Below are positions 57,732 through 64,000 of a DNA stretch of 64,000 nt, piece after piece. Both the position numbers and the translations under genes were made by a program. A model generated the notes under the pieces. That model had not been told where the DNA came from. It ran no database searches and was given only the letters and a program-made list of their open reading frames with translations. The stretch spans positions 92,452,595 to 92,516,594 of the forward strand of contig NC_061115.1 of NCBI RefSeq assembly GCF_002878395.1, written 5' to 3'. The stretch comes from Capsicum annuum (Eukaryota; Streptophyta; Magnoliopsida; Solanales; Solanaceae). Each line of letters begins with the position of its first letter. Position 1 is the first letter of the stretch.

Positions 57732-58806
57732 TGATAATGCTCAAACTACACCTCTCTTTTGAGAATGTAAGCAATCATTTTCAATATATAACCCAACTAG
57801 GTTAGGGTTGAATCCCATAGGGAATATGGCATGAATTTAAGTTATCTGCAGGTTAATCAACTCATAGTTATTAATTTCCTGCGAATGGTGGTTTTGGGAA
57901 AGGTAACAAATAATTACTACTTAATTCAGTGTTTGAAATTAGTAAGACAAGGAAAACCAGAGTAATGTTCACTATGGGTGTTGGGATTTGACAGACTCTA
58001 GTAACAGTTCAAGATTCTTGTGGTAGGCAGGAACAACAGACGATCCTTGTTGAAGTTATGTCAAAATATTTCTCAACCTATTTAGACATTTAACCACTTA
58101 ATTCTCTCGAACTTAGGTAATTTATATTGCATAACAGGATATTATCTCAAGTTAATTAATCTTGCTACAATATTAATTATTAAATGGAATTTTAATGATT
58201 CCAAGTCCCTGTTGATAATTCATTTCTTACTAGGGTTAATTTCTTATCTCTAGAAAATCACCAGTAAGAAAGGCCTATTGTTTGCAACCAATAGTCAAAG
58301 TATAAAATAATGGAATTAACCAAAAGTTTCTACCACCGTTACAATGTTGAACACTTAGTTCATTACAAACACAAACCCACAAATCCTGGGTTAAGGGAAT
58401 TTACCTACTCATAATAAAAAATCAAGTCAACAAATTGAATTCATAGTTTGATATATGAACTTACAGCAAGATGAATAGAAACAAGTGTTTCTCAGATTTG
58501 ATTCATAGTAAAGAATTGAAATAATCTATCCAAAAATAATTGTAAAGTTCAAGTCAAAAAACTAGAGAGAAGAGATTCTCAAAATGTCTGTTTCCACTAT
58601 ATAATTAGGAAACCCTAACATATGCTTTAAATACATCAGCATAATTATGGAAACAAAATCATAGATCATAGTATTTTCTTAAACAGATGACGACGTGTGT
58701 GACAGCTTATTAGGAGTCTGACGACTTATCAGGAATGTCGTCAGCTCCTGTTCACTTTTGACAATCTCTGCCTTAGGTTGATGATGAAACATGATGGTTT
58801 ATCAGA
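57732..58806 (-). repeat. D 5' LTR, truncated (1075 bp)
   Basis: Aligns with 49272-50345 of the other LTR, for example 'aggcctattgtttgcaacca' in both. The outer ~500 bp (U3, where the LTR starts) are missing. The break is at ...gtttatcaga|gttatcaacatg, where C gag resumes. Confidence 0.88.
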
Positions 58807-58809
58807 GTT

Positions 58810-59320
58810 ATCAACATGAACTCTTTACAAAATTGTATAACTAGAAGCAAGGGAATAAGAGTGTGGTAGATTACTATGATGAGATTCAACAACTCATCTT
58901 AAAACTTGATCATAGAGAAAAGCAAGTGAGCCATGACATTATCCTATTCAAGGTCGGCCTAAACAAGGAAATATCTATGCATATTACCCTTCATGAGTTT
59001 GAAAGAATTGAAGGAATCTTTCAAGAAGCTTTGGAGATTTAAAGAGAGAACAAAGAGAGGTTGACATACAAAACCAAGGTGTACCAAGGGTCCTCGGGTT
59101 GGACCAATGGAAAAGAACTGACTCCAATGAATATGGGATGGACCAATTCAAAGAACCATCCAACCAATGCTCCATAACCCACCCACAAGGCTGCCTAACA
59201 TCCACTTCCAAGGGTTGAAGAAACCAAATACTACTTCTAATTTCAAGGGATTCCAATATTTCAAATATCATAGGTGGGGACACAAGGATAGTAAGTGACC
59301 TAAATAAAGAAATATGATAT
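58810..59320 (+). pseudogene. C gag, C-terminal part
   Basis: YQHELFTKLYN-stop-KQGNKSVVDYYDEIQ and LILKLDHREKQVSHD..FKVGLNKEISMHI, then EFERIEGIFQEALEI, match YHREIFNRLQNLKQGxxSVEEYxxEM..FLxGLNRxI. A remnant zinc knuckle (FQISxxWGHKDSKWPK-like, 59262-59300) lacks its Cys residues. About 40 residues of capsid expected between 49271 and 58810 are missing. Confidence 0.83.
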
Positions 59321-59539
59321 TAATTGAAGGGATGTTGTATTTCTAGAGCGAAGAAGTGGGGCTTGAAATGGTTGAGAATAAAAAAGCCTCTCAAGATGGA
59401 GAGGGAGGGGAGGCTGAAAGGCCTAGTTCTGATTATGAGCAAGAGGTTTATCCTCAATATATTGAACTTAAAGTACCTAATTATATGCTATAGAGAGTTA
59501 TGATTAGCAAACCGTTTGATCATCCAAGCCAATGGGAAA

Positions 59540-60014
59540 ACCTCTTCCATACTAAGGGTCTCATTAAGGGGAGTGTGTGCTCCTTAATTATTATAGTGAA
59601 AGTTGTGCTAACACGGCTAGTGTCTCGATAGTAGAACACTCTAAGTTACCAACTACTCCCAATGCAAGTACGTATAGGCTCCAATGGTTGAATGAATGTG
59701 CATAATTAAAGTTAGCCCATCAAGTAGTGATTCGGTTAAAACTTGGAAACTATAAAGATGAGGTACTTTATGACATCATTCCAATGCAAGATTATAATCT
59801 CTTGTTGGGTCGGCCATCGAAATATGATAGGTCAACCAAACATGATGGCTGGACAAATTATTATTATTTTGAGTTCAAAGCTCAAAAGTACCAATTCCGA
59901 CCAGTTTCACCATCACAAGTGTGTGAGGCTAGCCAACAAATAAAGGGCTTGAAAAAAAAGGACAAAAAAAAGAGGGAAACTGTGGAGAAGGGTCTTGAAC
60001 TCAAGAGTTGTTAG
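59540..60014 (+). pseudogene. C aspartic protease
   Basis: QWENLFHTKGLIKGSVCSLI (59530), then YSESCANTASVSIVEHSKLP (59598), YRLQWLNECA-stop, and the open frame 59727-60014: IRLKLGNYKDEVLYDIIPMQ, DYNLLLGRPSKYDRSTKHDG. The family pattern is CSLIIDxGSCxNVAS..PYxLQWLN..DVVPMxAxHILLGRPWxxDR. The catalytic Asp-x-Gly reads Tyr-Ser-Glu, so the active site is lost. A Lys-rich end follows. Confidence 0.85.
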
Positions 60015-60204
60015 GGTGAGGGAGAAAAAGGAGTTTTGGGCTTGACAAGTAAGGATTCAATGGTAATGTTGGCTCGGAAGGGAGACCTCTTCAAAGAGTA
60101 TGGTGACACCACTCCTATGCTACTTTTGTCTTATAATTTTAACACTAACCCATCAAATTCCTCTATTACTTATTTTATTTATAATGTTTTATAGGAATAT
60201 GAAT

Positions 60205-61560
60205 ATTTTTTTCCTAGTGAGTTGCCGCAAGGACTACCTCCACTTTGAGGTATTGAGTACCAAATAGACTTTGTCTCGGGGTCACAATTTCCAAACAAGT
60301 CGGCTTATAGAAGCAACCCCACGGATACAAAGGAACTTCAACGCCAAGTAGAGAAACTTCTCAACAAAGGGTACATTAAAGAAAGCATGATCCCTTGTGC
60401 GGATTTAATGTTACTAGTGCCTAAAAAGGATGGAACTTGGCGTACGTGTATGGATTGTCAGGCCATCAACAAGATTACGATAAAATATTGTTATTATATC
60501 CCTATATTAGATGATATATTTGATGAGTTGAATGGTTCTTGTGTATTTTCCAAGATAGATCTTAGGATTGGCTATTACCAAATTCTAATGCAATCCAGTG
60601 ATGAATGGAAAACTACCTTCATGACCAAATTTGGTCTCTATGAATTGATGGTTATGTCGTTCAGCTCAATCAATGCTCCTAGTACTTTCATGCGGCTAAT
60701 GAATCATGTGATGAAGCCATTTATTGGGAAATTTATTGTTGTTTATTTTGATGATGTCTTGGTTTATTTCATGATCTTGTCCAAACATGTGCTTCATTTG
60801 AAAAGTGCCTTTGATATTCTTAGGAAAGTGAAATTGTTTGCCAATCTTGATAAATGTTCCTTTTGTGTTGATGAAGTTGTTTTCTTGGAATTGGTTGTGA
60901 GCTCAAGAGGGGTCAAAGTGGATAAATCCAAGATAGGCACTATAAAAAATTGGCCAATCCCATAAACTGTTGGTGAAGTAAGAAGCTTCCATGGGTTGAC
61001 TCATTTTTATAGAAGGTTTGTTAAAGGGTTTAGCACCATAGCCGCCCCCTTGACTAAGGTCATTTGGAAAGTCCAACCCTTCAAGTGGGATGAAGAGCAA
61101 GCTAAGTCTTTTGAAGCCTTGAAAGATATGCTCATTTTTGCACCTTTGTTACAATTACCCAACTTTGATAAGATGTTCAAAGTTGAATGCGATGCTTGTA
61201 AAGTAGGCATAGGGGCTGTTTTGATGCAATATTTAAAGCCCATTGCTAATTTTTGTGAAAGTATCAAAGGTACAATTGTAAAATACTCCACGTATGATCT
61301 AGAGTTGTATTGCTTGATTAGAGCATTGGGCTATTGGAAACACTACTTCCAGCCCAAAGAATTTGTGATATGAATGGACCATGAATCCTTGAAGCACCTT
61401 CGGGCCCAAGACAAACTTAAAAAACGTCATTCCAAATGGATTGAGTCTCTTGAAACCTTCCCTTATGTTATTCAATAAAAAAAAGGAAAGGATAACGTGG
61501 AAGCCGATTCTTTCTCTAGAAGACATGTTCTTGAGAGCTTAAAATCATTATATCCCGAGG
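60205..61560 (+). pseudogene. C reverse transcriptase and RNase H
   Basis: Nearly continuous: ELPQGLPPL-stop-GIEYQIDF, NPTDTKELQRQVEKLLNKGY, then 60387-60965 with LLVPKKDGTWRTCMDCQAIN, DDIFDELNGSCVFSKIDLRI, IVVYFDDVLVYF (YFDD ~60743-60754, intact), CVDEVVFLELVVSSRGVKVD. After a stop comes 60996-61373: HFYRRFVKGFSTIAAPLTKV, FKVECDACKVGIGAVLMQY (first RNase H Asp), STYDLELYCLIRALGYWKHY. Then [22 protein letters not shown] and ADSFSRR (ADALSRR in the family). Few lesions; the best preserved polymerase in the window. Confidence 0.93.
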
Positions 61561-61689
61561 GCTTTTAATTTGCTCCTATCTATAGGGAATATGAAGCATT
61601 GGATAGGGAGAGGTGGCATTCGGATGGGGGTTTTAATCCTTGTACAATGAATGATGGTTACTTATTTCAATAAAGCTGGTTGTGTGTAC

Positions 61690-62560
61690 TCTCTAGATCT
61701 TGGAGAGAGTTTTTTGTAAGGGAGGCACAATGGCAGCTTCATGGGTCATTTTGGAATTAATAATACCCTCGGAATATTTATGGAACAATTCTATTGGCCA
61801 ATGATATGCAATGATGTTGTAAAAGTTTGCAGCCAATGCATGGATTATACGAGTGCTAACTCTAAGATCCTTCCTCATGGGTTGTACACCCCGCTTCCCA
61901 CTCCATTACGCCCATCATTTGATATTTCTATAGTTTTCGTGTTGGGTCTTCCATGGACTCGAAGGGGTAGGGATATCATCTTTGTTGTTGTTGATCGCTT
62001 CTCTAAAATGGAATACTTCATTCCTGGCTCAAATAGTGAGGATACAACTGGTGTAGCTTCTTTGTTTATTATAAATAATTTTAAGTTACACGGCATCCCA
62101 AGGACTATTATAAGTGATAGGGACTCCAAATTCCTTAGTCACTTTTAGAAGTCAATGTGGAACTGGCTTAGTACCAAGTTGCTACTTTCTACATCTTTCC
62201 ACCTACAAACGGATGGACAAACGGAAGTAGTGAATAGGACCTTTGGTTCTAAGCTACGTTCCATGGTTAAAGGTAATTTGACGTCTTGGGAAGATCACCT
62301 ACCTCTCATTGAATTCTCTTAGAATTGGGTGATCCATTCATGCACGAGCATCATGCCCTTTAAATGTGTCTACGGCTTGAACCCCCTACCCCCCTTGGTT
62401 CTAACTCCTTTACCAGGTGATGTTATTGTTAGCATAGATGGAAGCAAGAGTGCTGAATCTATTAAAATATTGCATGAGATGGTGAGGTTGCATCTTGAGA
62501 AGAAGAAGAAAGAGGTCACAAAATGGATCAACAAAGAAAGAAGGCGTCGTGCTTGAGCTG
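61690..62560 (+). pseudogene. C integrase
   Basis: Zinc finger: H-N-G-S-F-M-G-H-F-G (~61729-61755) and VKVCSQCMDY (His and Cys pairs present). Core: FDISIVFVLGLPWTRRGRDI, where the family has D in SMDFVLGLP, so the first catalytic Asp reads Val (61936-61938). IFVVVDRFSKMEYFIPGSNS and HGIPRTIISDRDSKFLSHF (second Asp kept) follow. After a stop: STSFHLQTDGQTEVVNRTFG (Glu kept), LTSWEDHLPLIEFS and FKCVYGLNPLPPLVLTPLPG. It ends in a Lys-rich HLEKKKKEVTKWINKERRRR, after which a frameshift occurs. Confidence 0.9.
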
Positions 62561-62650
62561 GGAGATTGGGTGTGGGTACACTTATGGAAAGACCGATTTC
62601 CCAACTAAAGAAAGCAAAATTTTCTGTGTTGAGGTGATGTTCCATTCCAA

Positions 62651-62962
62651 GTGCTTGAAAGGATTAATGATAATGCTTACAAGATCGACTTGCCTCCGGA
62701 ATACCAAGTGCATAACACATTCAACGGGTGTGATCTCTCATGGATTGATACCATTGAGGATGAAGAACCCATGAGTTTGAGGTCAAACTCCTCTCAAGAT
62801 GGAGAGGATGATACGGGTATCATGGGCTGGAGACTATTTACTAGAAGCCAAGCTCGAGAACTACAAAGACTACAAGGCGCATTTATGAAAATAGACTCAT
62901 TTGAGCTTGTTGTGAACTCACCCAAGGGATTGTATGCGTTGACATGTGAGGGATGGCCTTAG
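62651..62962 (+). CDS. C pol C-terminal tail running into the 3' LTR
   Basis: 103-codon open frame: VLERINDNAYKIDLPPEYQV HNTFNGCDLSWIDTIEDEEP, then LFTRSQARELQRLQGAFMKI and KGLYALTCEGWP-stop at 62960-62962. The first half is the integrase C-terminal domain. The second half corresponds to the GPxTRSRAKxLQ tail of these polyproteins. The last 154 bp lie inside the 3' LTR (from 62809). The 5' LTR carries the same segment with an extra stop. The frameshift upstream (62556-62640) separates it from the integrase core. Confidence 0.8.
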   Translation: MLERINDNAYKIDLPPEYQVHNTFNGCDLSWIDTIEDEEPMSLRSNSSQDGEDDTGIMGWRLFTRSQARELQRLQGAFMKIDSFELVVNSPKGLYALTCEGWP

Positions 62963-63464
62963 ATGCTCAAAATTACATCCAAGATTACCCAAATATACTC
63001 AAACCCCTCCACTCGTTATTAAGGGTAAAGGAGTCTTTTTGCTCTACCTGTTGTAATAGACTATTTAAAGAACCTCCTTTAGTCTTGTTCCTTAGTTATC
63101 TCATTTTGATTCAAGATTTTAGTATTGAACACCATTCCTCTCAATAAAGAGTAGACCACCAACATTTGAACATCACAAGTGAAAGGTTCCACTTGTGTTG
63201 TGAAAGAGCTAGAAATGTGAGTTCTTAAGTGAACCAAGTTCCTCTTGGGTTTGCATAAGAACATAGTTCTTGTTAAGATATTTTTTAAAGTTTTTAGATT
63301 TAACTATATTCTTTAGTTGCTACATTATGTGTTCTCTTTATGTCGTTACTATCTTTTTTTTCGTTTAAGTTTCTATTTGTTGTTTCCGTTTGGGTTCTTG
63401 TCGTGTGAACTGTTTTGTGAAGATTATGGACTATTTGTGCTCATTTAGATACCGTTTGGTATCA
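62809..63464 (+). repeat. C 3' LTR (656 bp)
   Basis: TGATACGGGTATCATGGG...GATACCGTTTGGTATCA, followed directly by AATAT. Confidence 0.95.
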
Positions 63465-63469
63465 AATAT
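63465..63469. repeat. Target site duplication of C, right copy
   Basis: AATAT, identical to 46734-46738. Confidence 0.93.
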
Positions 63470-63526
63470 ATTGACAACAACCACCTTGAACTTAAATTAA
63501 TGTGTAAGTTGAGCGTTATAAAAAAC
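63470..63526 (+). repeat. E 5' LTR, end part
   Basis: Continues 'gggttaatat' to 'attgacaacaacc' once C is removed, and ends near ...ataaaaaaca before the primer site. Confidence 0.55.
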
Positions 63527-63546
63527 AACACCGTTTCTAGGGAACT
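63527..63546 (+). other. Primer binding site of E
   Basis: aacaccgtttctagggaact, similar to the tRNA-Asp-type site GCGCCGTTGCCGGGGAA of Athila/Tat elements. Confidence 0.6.
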
Positions 63547-63659
63547 ATTTGGCGTATTAACTTAGTTTGAAATTTTAGTTATTGCTTAAATTCAATCTTG
63601 TACATATTTTATTGTGATTTTTTTTGTTGGTAAATTTCATTTTATTATTGTTTTTTTCA

Positions 63660-64000
63660 ATGGAATCTTCTAATAAATATGATGTTGGTAGTTACGAATC
63701 CTATCATGATGTCTCATGTCCAATCTATGATAGACCAACTTCATAAGAGATTATAAATATACTCCCCAAAAAGAAATGGACTCATATTATAAATCCTATA
63801 GGGAGTATATATGCTTGTTATGTAGTGGTTGAGAAGGACATTGGGATGATTTTCTGAATGTCCCCTCTCCCTATTATACTAACCGAATTGCTAGTTATTC
63901 TTATGAGATTGATAGGTTTTATGATGTGAAGAAGGAGGAGCAACAAACTGGATCCATTGGTCATGGAGAAATGCTTCAAACCGTTTTGAATTAGGTAACT
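63660..64000 (+). pseudogene. E gag N-terminus (partial, frameshifted)
   Basis: ATG 63660 opens MESSNKYDVGSYESYHDVSC PIYDRPTS and a stop. A second frame later reads FYDVKKEEQQTGSIGHGEML QTVLN (63910-63990). The Tyr/Ser-rich N-terminus is of a kind found at the start of some gypsy gag proteins, but I cannot identify a capsid domain before the window ends. Confidence 0.4.

Larger units (their letters stand above)
49272..58806 (-). mobile_element. Athila-like non-autonomous element D (minus strand)
   Basis: Left (3') LTR 49272-50848, right (5') LTR 57732-58806 truncated, primer site 57729-57712 of tRNA-Asp type, gag 57606-55871, protease remnant 55830-55471, transposon-protein ORF ~54297-52440. 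There is no RT, RNase H or integrase: only ~1.2 kb separates the protease remnant from the downstream ORF. It is inserted in C gag, and the right end has lost about 500 bp of LTR plus adjoining C sequence, so no target duplication remains. Confidence 0.87.
46739..63464 (+). mobile_element. Ty3/gypsy element C (16.7 kb with D inside; ~7.2 kb alone)
   Basis: LTRs 46739-47397 and 62809-63464, termini TGATAC/GATATCA or GTATCA, perfect AATAT duplication. Internal order: leader, gag (48477-49271 and 58810-59320, split by D), protease (~59540-60014), RT/RNase H (60205-61560), integrase (61700-62560) and a C-terminal tail into the 3' LTR. The RT and integrase style (YFDDVLVYF; VVDRFSKM; EKKKKEV) is that of chromovirus-type elements. 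The exact clade (CRM, Galadriel or Reina) is not certain. Confidence 0.95.
45278..64000 (+). mobile_element. Athila/Tat-like Ty3/gypsy element E (5' part; runs off window)
   Basis: 5' LTR 45278-46738 plus 63470-~63526, split by C. The primer site ~63527-63546 is of the tRNA-Asp type (ACACCGTTTCTAGGGAAC, cf. GCGCCGTTGCCGGGGAA), and a leader and ORF start at 63660 follow. Removing C restores a continuous LTR end. The 3' half is beyond the window. Lineage is inferred from the primer type only. Confidence 0.62.

Noticed and set aside
61007..61291. Minus-strand ORF of 94 residues
   Set aside because: Antisense of the well-preserved C RNase H region.
1..64000. A host gene, gene cluster or new defence system
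   Set aside because: Every recognisable protein motif belongs to gag, protease, RT, RNase H, integrase or a retroelement accessory ORF. The rest is LTR, leader or AT-rich filler.

Overview
The window is plant nuclear DNA made up almost entirely of decayed, nested LTR retrotransposons. I find no host protein gene, no tRNA or rRNA gene and no CRISPR array. A Solanaceae genome (pepper, tomato or tobacco type) is the best guess. The reasons are the style of the Ty3/gypsy gag-pol remnants, methionine-initiator-tRNA-type primer sites (TGGTATCAGAGCC and decayed forms), and a TS-type SINE tail with (TTG)n at 32.7-32.8 kb. Species cannot be fixed from the sequence alone. AT-rich composition, CAG-to-TAG type stops and deep nesting suggest old, methylated, probably pericentromeric heterochromatin.

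Layout, using letters as local names. 1-604: Ty1/copia RNase H tail and its 3' LTR. 1022-~1985: minus-strand LTR fragment (J). ~1990-19469: an old plus-strand Ty3/gypsy element (F), split by a minus-strand gypsy (H, ~2930-8190) and by a small minus-strand non-autonomous element (G, 9400-13567). 19470-~20455: tail and probable LTR of another element (K). ~20460-45277: a second old plus-strand element of the F family (B). Its 5' LTR is split by a minus-strand gypsy (L, 21601-30616, target duplication GGTTT), its leader carries a SINE, and its gag/protease region is split by a plus-strand gypsy (A, 34318-44073). 45278 to the window end: an Athila/Tat-like element (E). Its 5' LTR is split by a gypsy of the chromovirus type (C, 46739-63464, target duplication AATAT), whose gag is in turn split by a minus-strand Athila-like element (D, 49272-~58806).

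The deepest stack is B, E, C, D: four layers. Exact 5-bp duplications around L and C, and near-exact ones around A and G, fix the order of events. All gag-pol frames are broken by stops and frameshifts. Several catalytic residues are gone (F, H, C), A has lost most of RNase H, and D has no RT, RNase H or integrase. No element in the window can be autonomous as it stands.

The most unusual items are the G element, which has C-like termini and unrecognised ORFs; the D element, which keeps gag plus a plant transposon-protein ORF but no polymerase; dispersed LTR motif units inside D; the reading of C's pol frame into its 3' LTR; and the reconstructable insertion history. I found no sign of a defence, biosynthetic or other novel host system.
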